This document shows positions 33,611-45,977 of a DNA stretch of 49,460 nucleotides, piece after piece (position 1 is the stretch's first letter; each line of letters starts with the position of its first letter). The position numbers were made by a program, and so were the translations under genes. The notes under the pieces were generated by a model. It was not told the DNA's origin, searched no databases, and saw only the letters and a list, made by a program, of their open reading frames with translations. Source of the stretch: Phycisphaerales bacterium (lineage in GTDB: Bacteria > Planctomycetota > Phycisphaerae > Phycisphaerales > UBA1924); assembly GCA_027083355.1 (NCBI GenBank), contig JALWOY010000171.1:1-49460 (forward strand). Reading direction: 5' to 3'.

Positions 33611-34162
33611 ATGCGCTTCGCAAACCCCCAATCCGGTGGCCCTCGGCTCAGCATCGGCCCGTGTCCGGGCGGCGGGTGCACGGCGGGCGGTGACAGCGCG
33701 AACCGGCTGAATCTCCTGCTGTCCTACGCCGGTTGGGAGGACAACCCGTGGGTCGAGCGACTCCCCCGTCTCCTTGATCCAATGGGTGTACGTTCGCTGT
33801 TTGCCGCTGATGCCCGCGAGGCATCGCGTGTCATCGATAACAACACGATCCACATCGCGGTGGTTGATCTCGCCCTCCCGCTCCAGCCCGATGAACCCGC
33901 CGAAGAAGCCGGGCCGCGGTTCCTTGAAATCCTCTCCAGGCTCTCGTCCCCACCCCCGACACTCGTCATCAAGCGAGGCCGAACCGAACGGGAGGACCAC
34001 CGCGAGATGGCCGCCGCCCTCCGCGCCGGTGCCTTCGCCGTGCTGGACCGCCCGCGGCAACACCGCGATGTGGAGACGCTGCTGGAGCTTCTGCGCCGCA
34101 TCCTGAACCGCTATTACGCCGACCGTTGGCCCGCCCCACCGCCCAAAGAGCCCCGAGCGTAA
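33611..34162 (+). CDS. Response-regulator receiver-like protein
   Basis: A 183-residue soluble protein that looks like a CheY-type receiver domain without an output domain. 'HIAVVDLALPL' carries the Asp of strand 3, and 'GAFAVLDRPRQHRDVETLLE' fits the final strand and helix, but the invariant Lys-Pro is changed to Asp-Arg-Pro and the N-terminal acidic pair is not clear ('LNLLLSYAGWED'). It may therefore be a pseudo-receiver that does not use normal phosphorylation. The start ATG 33611 is uncertain; the first ~30 residues are Gly/Pro-rich and may be spurious. It is 80 bases upstream of groES on the same strand and could share its transcript; a stress link is only a guess. Confidence 0.55.
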   Translation: MRFANPQSGGPRLSIGPCPGGGCTAGGDSANRLNLLLSYAGWEDNPWVERLPRLLDPMGVRSLFAADAREASRVIDNNTIHIAVVDLALPLQPDEPAEEAGPRFLEILSRLSSPPPTLVIKRGRTEREDHREMAAALRAGAFAVLDRPRQHRDVETLLELLRRILNRYYADRWPAPPPKEPRA

Positions 34163-34205
34163 GCGGCGGGCTTCCCGAAACGAGCCCCACGCGCAAGCGA
34201 GGGAC
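34147..34205. repeat. Tandem pair of 'GAGCCCC.AGCG.AAGCG' planctomycete-type units
   Basis: GAGCCCCGAGCGTAAGCGGC (from 34148) is followed by GAGCCCCACGCGCAAGCGAG (from 34182) in direct repeat. They overlap the end of the receiver-like gene and fill the gap before groES. They resemble the reverse complement of the unit at 2485, 8802 and 12932. Confidence 0.65.
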
Positions 34206-34242
34206 AAGCAAAACCAACCAACCCCAAAGGGAGATACGAAGC

Positions 34243-34557
34243 ATGGCAACCGCGACCAAGACCAAGATCGACATCCGCCCCCTGCACGACAAGATCATCG
34301 TCCGCCGCGACGAGGCCGAGACGATGACCGAGAGCGGCATCTACCTTCCCGAGTCCGCCAAGGACCGCCCGAAGACGGGTGTTGTCGAGGCGGTGGGCGA
34401 CGGGAAACTGAACACGGAGACGGGCGACCGCACGCCCCTGACGGTGAAACAGGGGGACAAGGTGATCTTCTCGTCCTACGCCGGTACTGAGGTGAAGCTG
34501 GGTGACGACGAACTCCTCATCATGAGCGAGGACGACGTGCTGGCCGTGATCGACTGA
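34243..34557 (+). CDS. groES: Co-chaperonin GroES
   Basis: A 104-residue cytosolic co-chaperonin that caps the GroEL folding chamber as a heptamer. 'IDIRPLHDKIIVRRDEAETM' is the strand that starts the barrel, the mobile loop is 'TESGIYLPESAKDRPKTGVV', and 'ELLIMSEDDVLAVID' is the standard end. ATG 34243 follows AAAGGGAGA; the upstream in-frame region is repeat sequence. No CIRCE operator is visible upstream, so HrcA control is not indicated. groEL follows after a small ORF. Confidence 0.95.
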   Translation: MATATKTKIDIRPLHDKIIVRRDEAETMTESGIYLPESAKDRPKTGVVEAVGDGKLNTETGDRTPLTVKQGDKVIFSSYAGTEVKLGDDELLIMSEDDVLAVID

Positions 34558-34603
34558 TGAACATCGCCCGGTGTCCCCGGCCCGCCGGCTCGAGCCGGGG
34601 GCG

Positions 34604-34855
34604 ATGCCGGACACCGTGGCACAGGTGCCCGACATGACTCCACAAGAACTCCGCCAAGCCCTTTCCGAGCTCAAGGGTCAGCGCACCGCGACATTCGTCT
34701 TTCAGCACATGCAGGGTGAACACCACACGCTGGTGATCGCCAACGCCATGCTCGTCCCCGAGGAAGCGGACGGGCTGATCAAACTCACGGACGGACAGTC
34801 CATTTACATCATCGACGCCGACCGGGTGGCGTATATCCGGCTCGGAACGCAGTAA
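34604..34855 (+). CDS. Small conserved-looking hypothetical protein between groES and groEL
   Basis: An acidic protein of about 83 residues, not recognised. It has a clean reading frame with codon use like its neighbours: '[20 protein letters not shown]', then beta strands '[20 protein letters not shown]' and '[20 protein letters not shown]', suggesting a small beta barrel or SH3-like fold. The start is uncertain: ATG 34604, ATG 34634 ('MTPQELRQ') or GTG 34571. Placement inside the chaperonin operon suggests co-expression, not proven function. Confidence 0.6.
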   Translation: MPDTVAQVPDMTPQELRQALSELKGQRTATFVFQHMQGEHHTLVIANAMLVPEEADGLIKLTDGQSIYIIDADRVAYIRLGTQ

Positions 34856-34865
34856 CAAGAAAGCC

Positions 34866-34946
34866 GCAAAGCAGCAAAGCAAGAAAACAGCAAAGAAGAC
34901 CCGAAAGCACAATCCGATTTGCTGCTTTTCCGCTCTGCTGCTTTGC
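34866..34946. repeat. A-rich imperfect inverted repeat upstream of groEL
   Basis: Arms at 34866-34894 and 34918-34946 (29 bases each, 24 complementary) are separated by 23 bases. The motif is built from GCAAAGCAGCAAAGC-like words and is purine-rich on one arm, unlike the surrounding GC-rich coding DNA. It ends 19 bases before the groEL start and leaves the ribosome site GGAGA (34953-34957) exposed. Confidence 0.7.
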
Positions 34947-34965
34947 CCATTTGGAGACCCATCTC

Positions 34966-36600
<1,635 letters not shown>

Positions 36601-36623
36601 TCCGTACGAATATTCTATTTCAG

Positions 36624-36654
36624 AACCCCGTCTGTTTATACAGACGGGGTTTTT
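36624..36654 (+). terminator. Intrinsic terminator of groEL
   Basis: AACCCCGTCTG and CAGACGGGGTT form an 11-bp perfect stem with loop TTTATA, followed by TTTTTC. Textbook Rho-independent form, 23 bases after the groEL stop. Confidence 0.9.
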
Positions 36655-36740
36655 CATACCCGGTTGGGAAAAAGTCGTGTCAACAGACCGCCCCCCCCGC
36701 ACCATGAGCCCAGTGCGCGGCGATCTCATCACATCAAGAG

Positions 36741-36764
36741 AAAAACCCGGGTTTGAACCCGGGT
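36741..36764 (-). terminator. Intrinsic terminator of the acidic-tailed membrane protein gene
   Basis: ACCCGGG/CCCGGGT, a 7-bp stem with a 6-base loop, is followed on the minus strand by TTTTT (plus-strand AAAAA at 36741-36745), 36 bases beyond the stop of the minus-strand gene. Confidence 0.75.
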
Positions 36765-36800
36765 CTGGATGAAGCATGCGGTTTCTTTCTGGGGTCCGTT

Positions 36801-37883
36801 TTACTCCTCCTCCTCGTCCTCTTCTTCGTCGTCGTCCTTTTTCTTCGGCTTCTTGTCCGATTCACCGGGCCGACCCGGACCCGCGAACTGCACCGTCAAG
36901 CCGAGCAGGAACACGATGCCCCACACGACCGCCCAGATCTCCGGGGGTTGGGTGGTGACCGAACCGAGACTCGGTAGGAACGCGTCGACGAGCCAGACGC
37001 CCGCGATGAGCCAGATCGCCGACCCTCCCAACGCCGTGATGACCGCGGTCGATTTCTTCGGCATGAAGAACCCGATGAGCATGCCGAGCGCCATCGAGCC
37101 GAACGTCGAGCCGAGGACAACGAGCCGCTCACGGGACGACAGCGCGTTCCAGTGGCTTTTCACGGTGTCGGCCGCCTGCATCATGACGGCCCGGCAGCGT
37201 GCCGCGATGGCCGCGAACCGCTCGCGCTGGTCCTGATCATCGGTCGCCGGCTCGTCGCTTCCCCCGCCGCCGTTGAGGCCGCCGCCCAGAATCGAGTCGG
37301 CTTCGCGCAGCGACCGGGTGAGCTGCTCGACGGTCATGTTCTCACCGGTCAGCGGGTTCTTGAACAGGAGCTGACCCGAGGGGTCGCGCGGCGTGTCATC
37401 CTCGACAACAAACGCCGGGGGGGTCTCGTCGGGCAATGGGTTGTATTCGAGATAGAGCGTCGCGCCGAGGAAGCCCGCGGCGGCGAACCCCAGCCCCGCG
37501 ACAAAGATAATGGCGACCTTGAGCAAGACGAGCGAGATCACCATACCGATCAGAGCCCCGACCCCCATGCCGACGAGCGAGCCGGGGGCCCCGCCGACTT
37601 CTTCAAGACCGAGCGCGGGCAGCACAATCAGCCCGACCACCCCGCCCAGCGCGATGCCGACGAGGGCGAACAGTGGTTTGACGAGCCGACCCCCGAACAG
37701 CCAGAGTGCAAGGCCGCCCAGCAGGACGAGGATCATGGTGAAATGAGCCTCGACAGGCAGCGCCTGCACCAGACTAAAAGCACGGTCAGCCAACCCGTCG
37801 GACCCGCCCTGATCGGGTGGTGTCACAGCCTGGGCGAGCGACACCGCCGGAATCACCTCAAACAATGCGCACATACTTCCCAT
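36801..37883 (-). CDS. Multi-pass membrane protein with acidic C-terminal tail (DUF4203-like)
   Basis: A 360-residue protein. After a possible signal-like start, helices run 'MILVLLGGLALWLFGGRLVK', 'LFALVGIALGGVVGLIVL', 'LVGMGVGALIGMVISLVLLK' and 'VAIIFVAGLGFAAAGFLGAT', a Gly-rich TM repeat resembling DUF4203/TM198 proteins. A soluble 110-residue middle (about 165-250) follows, then three more helices and the tail 'SDKKPKKKDDDEEEDEEEE'. The tail has a Lys block followed by an unbroken acidic run and may bind cations or basic partners. The function is unknown. ATG 37883 or 37874 is possible. It is divergent from pheA. Confidence 0.65.
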   Translation of the reverse strand: MGSMCALFEVIPAVSLAQAVTPPDQGGSDGLADRAFSLVQALPVEAHFTMILVLLGGLALWLFGGRLVKPLFALVGIALGGVVGLIVLPALGLEEVGGAPGSLVGMGVGALIGMVISLVLLKVAIIFVAGLGFAAAGFLGATLYLEYNPLPDETPPAFVVEDDTPRDPSGQLLFKNPLTGENMTVEQLTRSLREADSILGGGLNGGGGSDEPATDDQDQRERFAAIAARCRAVMMQAADTVKSHWNALSSRERLVVLGSTFGSMALGMLIGFFMPKKSTAVITALGGSAIWLIAGVWLVDAFLPSLGSVTTQPPEIWAVVWGIVFLLGLTVQFAGPGRPGESDKKPKKKDDDEEEDEEEE

Positions 37884-38009
37884 TCAATCGGGATTCGGAA
37901 CCCGGAGACGCGATTTTCTGCCCGGCGGCCCTCGAAAAGCCCATCGGACGGCCCCGGGGAGTGGACAAACGCCCCCGCATGGGCGATAAACCCGCGGGAG
38001 ATCGACCAT

Positions 38010-39236
38010 ATGGCGAAAAAGAAAACGACGAAAAAAACGGCGAAAACCGGATCATCCGGGACCGGTTCGGGCCGGCGCGCCGGCTCAAGCCGAACGAAGA
38101 AAACAGGCACCCAAGCCGGCGGGACTTCTCGTGATCTGGCTTCGCTCCGCCGGGAGATCGACCGGATCGACCGCCGGCTGATCAAGCTGCTGAACGAACG
38201 GGCCGGGGCGGTGGTGGAGATCGGGCGGCTGAAGCGCGGGAGCAACACCCCGATCTATGCTCCGCACCGCGAGGCGGAGGTGCTCGAAAAGGTGCTGGCC
38301 GCGAACACAGGGCCGTTGCCGGACCGGACGATCGAGGGGGTCTACCGCGAGCTGATGAGCGGGTCGTTCGCGCTCGAGCAGCCCCTTCGGATCGGGTACC
38401 TGGGCCCGCCGGGTTCGCAGAGCCACGTCGCGGCGGTCAAGCAGTTCGGCTCGTCGGTCGAGTACGACGACCTGCACGAGATCGCGGGCGTGTTCACCGA
38501 AGTCCGCCGCAAGCACGTGAACTACGGGCTGGTGCCGATCGAGAACTCGACCGGGGGCGGGATCGCCGAGACGCTCGACGCGTTCACGATCAACGCGGGG
38601 CATCTCTCGATCTACGCCGAGGTGCAGATCACGATTCATCATGCGCTGCTGGCGAACTGTCCGCCGGCGGAGATCCGCCGGGTGTATTCCAAGCCCGAGG
38701 TGTTCCAGCAGTGCCGGGGTTGGCTGTCGCAGCAGCTGCCGAGGGCGGATCTGATCCCCGCGGCGAGTTCGAGCCGGGCGGTACAGATCGCGGCCGAGGA
38801 AAACGCCAAAGCGATCTCGATCGGGCACGACCCGACGACGGCTGCGATCGGGACGACGCTCGCGGGCGAGATGTACGGGCTCAAGACGCTGTTCCCCCGG
38901 ATCGAGGACAACCCGAACAACATCACGCGGTTCCTCGTGCTGAGCCGGGAGAAAGCCGAACGCACGGGCGACGACAAGACGAGCGTGATGTTCACGACGG
39001 AGGACAAGCCCGGCGCGTTGGTCGAGGTGCTGGGTGTGTTCAGGGCCGAGGGGATCAACCTGAGCCACCTCGACAAGCGGCCGAGCGGGCGGGAGAACTG
39101 GACGTACACGTTCTTTGCCGACGCGGAGGGCCACCGCGGCGACCCCGGCATGAAACGGGCGCTCGCTCGGGTCAAGGCCCACTGCAAAGAGATGGTGGTG
39201 CTGGGGAGTTATCCGCGGAGCAAGCGGATTCTGTGA
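38010..39236 (+). CDS. pheA: Chorismate mutase / prephenate dehydratase (P-protein) with Lys-rich head
   Basis: A 408-residue bifunctional enzyme of phenylalanine synthesis. Residues 1-40 are an unusual Lys/Thr/Arg/Gly-rich basic head ('MAKKKTTKKTAKTGSSGT'). The chorismate mutase helix bundle follows (about 43-125, 'LRREIDRIDRRLIKLLNERA'). The dehydratase domain starts 'IGYLGPPGSQSHVAAVKQFG' and has 'PIENSTGGGIAETLD' and the catalytic Thr in 'NNITRFLVL'. The ACT domain has 'DKPGALVEVLGVFRAEGINL' with 'DKRPS' where ESRP is usual, so Phe feedback may be altered. ATG 38010 is the first plausible start. Apart from the head, length and order are normal. Confidence 0.93.
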   Translation: MAKKKTTKKTAKTGSSGTGSGRRAGSSRTKKTGTQAGGTSRDLASLRREIDRIDRRLIKLLNERAGAVVEIGRLKRGSNTPIYAPHREAEVLEKVLAANTGPLPDRTIEGVYRELMSGSFALEQPLRIGYLGPPGSQSHVAAVKQFGSSVEYDDLHEIAGVFTEVRRKHVNYGLVPIENSTGGGIAETLDAFTINAGHLSIYAEVQITIHHALLANCPPAEIRRVYSKPEVFQQCRGWLSQQLPRADLIPAASSSRAVQIAAEENAKAISIGHDPTTAAIGTTLAGEMYGLKTLFPRIEDNPNNITRFLVLSREKAERTGDDKTSVMFTTEDKPGALVEVLGVFRAEGINLSHLDKRPSGRENWTYTFFADAEGHRGDPGMKRALARVKAHCKEMVVLGSYPRSKRIL

Positions 39237-39319
39237 AAATCACGAAGCGACGGTGTGACGTTGGCTGATTGTGAGCCGGACCGGGGCGGAATCCCGGTAT
39301 TCACCGCGAAGATCACGGC

Positions 39320-40714
39320 TCACGCTTCGGCGTGGTTCGCAGGTCCCCGCCCGAATCTGCGGTGCATCGCATAGAACCCCAGCGCCCCCACCACCACGAT
39401 CGCGCCGCCCACGACGAAGACCCACGAGCCCCCACCCGGCTCGACGCGCTCGAACCACTCGTACAGGCTCACGCCGACGAAGGGCATGATCAACCCGCGG
39501 AGGCCGGTGAGCGTGACATGGACGGCCATGTACTGGGCCGCGTTGTCGTCGCGGGCGAAGTCGTTGTGCCCGAGGTTCCACGCCAGGGCGCCGCCGGCGA
39601 AGGCGATGCCGCGTGCGACGACGCCGAGGTAGAGCAGCCAGACGAGGTTCAGCTGAGCGGCGGCGAAGATGAGGCCCGCCATGACGACGAAGACCCACGA
39701 ATGGACGGCGCGGTAGGTGGTGATGTGCCACGCGTCGAGCCGCTTGGCCCAGATATTGACGAAGAACGGCATGGTGATAATGGGGATCGCGTGCGTCGCG
39801 AGGATGCCGCTGAAATAGCCGAGATGGAAGTGGTCCGTCACGATGAGCACGAGCGGCGCCAGCAGCATCAGGTTGCCGGCGCCGAGCGTGAACTGGCAGA
39901 GCATGAACGCGCCGTAGCGTTTGTCGTCGATCAGCAGGCGGATCATCCGAAGCGGGTTGAACGACGGCCTCTGTTCACGCGTTCGCTCGGCTGTCAGCAG
40001 CGCCCGGTGTCCACGGACGCGGACCCCGCTCCAGATCTTCACCCCGATCAACGCGACCGCCGCGGCGGCGGGGATGAATACGCGGAACGACGAGGGGTTG
40101 TATTCCATCGCCGCGCCCACGAGTGTGCCCACGACGGCGAGCACGAGCATGAGCACGGTGACGATGCGTCCCGTCAGCGCGGCGCGGACCTGCCGCGGGT
40201 AGTTCAGCCGCCAGACCGTGGCGCGGAGCGTCGCCACACCCGAGATGCACACCCGCGCGCCCACCGCGCACGCGACGGTCATCCACAACCCGAACGCGCT
40301 GTGCGGGGTCGCGGCAATGAGGCCCACGAGCATAATAACCGCGACCTGCAGGGCGGTGATGCTGCGCACCTTGTGCCTGCCGTGCGTCAGGCGGACCCAG
40401 ACGAAGCTGGTGATGTTGGCGAACGCGGGGGCGGAGGTCAGCGTCGCAACGGCGTAGTTCAGAATGGCCTCGTCGGCCACGCCGTGGAAGAATTTCTTGA
40501 CGATCACCCCGATCACCCCGCCCTCGACCACCGCCATGATCCAGGGCAGGAAGAACGCCGCGGCGAGTTCTTTCGCGTAGTTCGGCCTAGTCAGCGGGGG
40601 CATGCCGTCGGGGCTGAACCAGTTCATGGTGCGCGTCACCCAACCGAAGGGGTTGACGGCGCGGAGCCAGTCGGGGGTTTCCTGCCGGTGGGTGTGTCTG
40701 GGGAGGTGGGGCAC
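39320..40714 (-). CDS. Major facilitator-like membrane transporter
   Basis: A 464-residue protein with about 10-12 hydrophobic segments. A loop 'WVRLTHGRHKVRSI' after the second or third helix fits the MFS A-motif position loosely, and there is a matching second half ('FVNIWAKRLDAWHITTYRAV'). 'NPLRMIRLLIDDKRYGAFML' looks like the central cytosolic loop. The substrate is unknown; similar planctomycete proteins are annotated only as MFS. GTG 40714 ('MPHLPRHTHRQETPDW') is my start because the reading frame further upstream crosses the divergent ExbB gene region; an in-frame ATG at residue 29 is an alternative. Confidence 0.65.
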   Translation of the reverse strand: MPHLPRHTHRQETPDWLRAVNPFGWVTRTMNWFSPDGMPPLTRPNYAKELAAAFFLPWIMAVVEGGVIGVIVKKFFHGVADEAILNYAVATLTSAPAFANITSFVWVRLTHGRHKVRSITALQVAVIMLVGLIAATPHSAFGLWMTVACAVGARVCISGVATLRATVWRLNYPRQVRAALTGRIVTVLMLVLAVVGTLVGAAMEYNPSSFRVFIPAAAAVALIGVKIWSGVRVRGHRALLTAERTREQRPSFNPLRMIRLLIDDKRYGAFMLCQFTLGAGNLMLLAPLVLIVTDHFHLGYFSGILATHAIPIITMPFFVNIWAKRLDAWHITTYRAVHSWVFVVMAGLIFAAAQLNLVWLLYLGVVARGIAFAGGALAWNLGHNDFARDDNAAQYMAVHVTLTGLRGLIMPFVGVSLYEWFERVEPGGGSWVFVVGGAIVVVGALGFYAMHRRFGRGPANHAEA

Positions 40715-40818
40715 GGTGGATCGTTCCCGGTTCCGTTGCGGAGGCAAGCCCACGGGCGAGAATGATCCGGGCCGATCGCGGCGCCGCGGCCCTCGGCCTG
40801 CCGATATGCTCTGCGGTG

Positions 40819-41541
40819 ATGCACACGATGACAACCACGCTCGCGATCGAGGGAACGACGGGGGACCTCTGGGCCCTGTTCAGCCAGTCGTTCGACATGT
40901 TCACCGTTTTGCTGGTCACGGGTTCGCTCTACGCGGCGGCGGTGATCGTCCGCGTCGTGCTCGACGTGCGCGCCGGGGCGATCCTGCCGCCCAAGTCGCT
41001 CGACCGGGCGGTGTCGCTGGTCGAGCACACGCGGTGGGGCGAGCTGCGCGAGTTCGCGAAAACGGACGGTACGTTTGTCGGGACGGTGCTCCGGCCGGCG
41101 CTCGCCGAGGCGCACCGGGGGCGCGAGGCGATGGAGGACGCCGCCGAGATGGCCGCCAGCGCCGAGACGGCGCGGTGGTTCCGCAAGATCGAGCCGCTGA
41201 ACATCGTGGGCAACCTCGGGCCGCTGATCGGGCTCGCGGGGACGGTGTGGGGGATGATCCTCGCGTTCGCCAGCCTCGGCGCTACGGGGGGCCAGGCCGG
41301 GCCGGCGGAGTTGAGCGAGGGGATCTCCAAGGCGCTGTTTCATACACTGCTCGGGCTGCTGCTGGCAATCCCCTGCCTGCTCGTATTCGGGTTCTACCGC
41401 TCGCTGATCGACCGGCACTGCACACGCGCCATCGCCGAGACGGCCCGGCTCGTGGGGCACATCCCCGCGGGCGACGAATGCCCCGAAGCGCTCCGGCCCG
41501 CGACCGGCCCGCACGCCGCCACGCCCAAGAACGCCGCATGA
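40819..41541 (+). CDS. MotA/TolQ/ExbB proton channel protein
   Basis: A 240-residue inner-membrane protein with three transmembrane helices: 'MFTVLLVTGSLYAAAVIVRV', 'IVGNLGPLIGLAGTVWGMIL' and 'ALFHTLLGLLLAIPCLLVFG'. The family motif 'APLIGLLGTVxGM' is present as 'GPLIGLAGTVWGM'. It makes the channel half of an energy-transducing complex that uses proton flow to drive an envelope partner. ATG 40819 ('MHTMTTTLAIEG') is chosen; a second ATG at 40828 is equally possible. The stop overlaps the next start (ATGA at 41538), so three subunit genes are translationally coupled. Confidence 0.9.
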   Translation: MHTMTTTLAIEGTTGDLWALFSQSFDMFTVLLVTGSLYAAAVIVRVVLDVRAGAILPPKSLDRAVSLVEHTRWGELREFAKTDGTFVGTVLRPALAEAHRGREAMEDAAEMAASAETARWFRKIEPLNIVGNLGPLIGLAGTVWGMILAFASLGATGGQAGPAELSEGISKALFHTLLGLLLAIPCLLVFGFYRSLIDRHCTRAIAETARLVGHIPAGDECPEALRPATGPHAATPKNAA

Positions 41542-41978
41542 AACCCGCTCACCCGCTCACGTCGGCCCACCGGTTCGCGCCCCGAGGCGGGGGGCACGTC
41601 AACGTCACCCCGCTGATCGACATCGTGATGGTGCTGATCGTGTTCTACCTGCTCGTCGGGCAGCTGGCGATCGATCGGCGGGGCGAGGTCGATCTGCCCG
41701 AGGCCGCCCGGGGCGTCAAGGCCGAGCCGACCGACACGCCGATCTCGATCGCGATCCGCGCCGACGGGACGATGACGATCGAGGCGGTGGAGGCGCCGCC
41801 GGACGTGCTGCACCGGATGGTCGGCGTGCTGGTTTCGCAACACCCCGATCGCCCCGTGCAGATCCGGGCCGACCGGGCGACGCCGTACCAGCATGTCCGG
41901 GCCGCGCTCGACGCGTGCCGCGAGGCGGGTGTGCATCACGTTGAACTGGCGACGCGGGCGGCGGAGGTCGAACCATGA
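41538..41978 (+). CDS. ExbD/TolR-type biopolymer transport protein, first copy
   Basis: A 146-residue protein with a single transmembrane helix: 'HVNVTPLIDIVMVLIVFYLL' contains the ExbD proton-relay Asp in 'PLIDIVMVLIVF'. The periplasmic part 'PISIAIRADGTMTIEAVEAP' and 'VQIRADRATPYQHVRAALDA' is the normal fold. Together with the ExbB-like protein it forms a proton-driven motor. It overlaps both neighbours by ATGA. Confidence 0.9.
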   Translation: MKPAHPLTSAHRFAPRGGGHVNVTPLIDIVMVLIVFYLLVGQLAIDRRGEVDLPEAARGVKAEPTDTPISIAIRADGTMTIEAVEAPPDVLHRMVGVLVSQHPDRPVQIRADRATPYQHVRAALDACREAGVHHVELATRAAEVEP

Positions 41979-42424
41979 CGCACGGGTGGAGACGCCGCGA
42001 CGCCCGGGCGCTGTACGACCGGCACACCGGGCCGAACATGACGCCGATGGTGGACGTCGTGCTGGTGATCCTGATCTTCTTCATGGCCAGCACGGTGATC
42101 ATGGGGCCCGAGCTTCTGCTGCAGGCGGGGCTGGGCCGGACCGCCAACAGGGAGGGCAAGGCCGACCCGAGGTTCGCCATCACCGCCCCCACCTTCACCG
42201 TTCGGCTGCACACCGACGCGGGCCGGGTGGTCGTGTCGGGTCTCGGGCTGGACGCGGCGGCTCTGGACCGGCTCGGACCCGCGGCCCGGGCTCTCGCGGG
42301 TGAAGTCAACCCCGCGGCCGTCTCGGTCTCGCTCGTCCCTGAAGACAGCGTGCCCTACGAGGCGGTGGTCCGCGTACAGGACACACTCACCGCGGCGGGG
42401 TTCGAGAAAATCAAACTGCGGTGA
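41975..42424 (+). CDS. ExbD/TolR-type biopolymer transport protein, second copy
   Basis: A 149-residue protein with a single helix: 'GPNMTPMVDVVLVILIFFMA' has the relay Asp in 'PMVDVVLVILIFF'. The periplasmic half includes 'TFTVRLHTDAGRVVVSG' and 'VSVSLVPEDSVPYEAVVRVQ'. Two different ExbD genes behind one ExbB gene suggest a hetero-dimeric ExbD, as in several planctomycete and Bacteroidetes TonB systems. No TonB or secretin is adjacent. It is convergent with tatA, 14 bases away. Confidence 0.9.
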   Translation: MTHGWRRRDARALYDRHTGPNMTPMVDVVLVILIFFMASTVIMGPELLLQAGLGRTANREGKADPRFAITAPTFTVRLHTDAGRVVVSGLGLDAAALDRLGPAARALAGEVNPAAVSVSLVPEDSVPYEAVVRVQDTLTAAGFEKIKLR

Positions 42425-42438
42425 TTGGGCACGACGTC

Positions 42439-42744
42439 CTACGAATCCGCCTGTTTGACGTTCTCGCCGGTTTCAACGGGTGCCGTATCCGCGTCGCGGC
42501 TGACACGGTGATCCACACCGCCCGAACTCAGCGGGGGGCGACTCGCGGCGTACGGGTTTTCCTTCGCCGGATTCACGACATCGTCGCTGATCTCGTGCAC
42601 GCCCTTCTTGAATTCGCGCATCGCCTCGCCGATGCTGCGGGCCACGCTGGGGAGCCGGCTGCCGAACAGCAGCAGCATCACCAGGGCGATCATCACCCAT
42701 TCCCAGCCGCCCGGCATCCCGATTGCAAGCGTGTTCGTGTTCAC
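42439..42744 (-). CDS. tatA: Sec-independent translocase subunit TatA
   Basis: A 101-residue pore-forming subunit of the twin-arginine export system. The membrane helix 'WEWVMIALVMLLLFGSRLPS' has the family 'FG..xLP' hinge and is followed by the amphipathic helix 'VARSIGEAMREFKKGVHEI'. The acidic unordered tail ('GGVDHRVSRDADTAPV') is normal. No tatB/tatC lies beside it. The start is ATG 42744. Export of folded cofactor proteins fits with the MobA/NapF pair elsewhere in the window, but that link is a guess. Confidence 0.9.
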   Translation of the reverse strand: MNTNTLAIGMPGGWEWVMIALVMLLLFGSRLPSVARSIGEAMREFKKGVHEISDDVVNPAKENPYAASRPPLSSGGVDHRVSRDADTAPVETGENVKQADS

Positions 42745-42824
42745 GCTGTACCCCTTTTTGTGCGGAAACCAACCCCGATACGCGGATTCGATCCGCTTGA
42801 TTCAAGACCACCGGACCCCATCAG

Positions 42825-45962
<3,138 letters not shown>

Positions 45963-45977
45963 ACACCCGCGGCGCGA

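Noticed and set aside
34163-34242. CIRCE operator expected before groES
   Set aside because: No TTAGCACTC/GAGTGCTAA pair is present; the gap holds planctomycete repeat units.
36741-36770. Possible tRNA T-arm ('GGTTTGAACCC')
   Set aside because: No cloverleaf, anticodon stem or acceptor stem could be built around it; it is a terminator hairpin on the minus strand.
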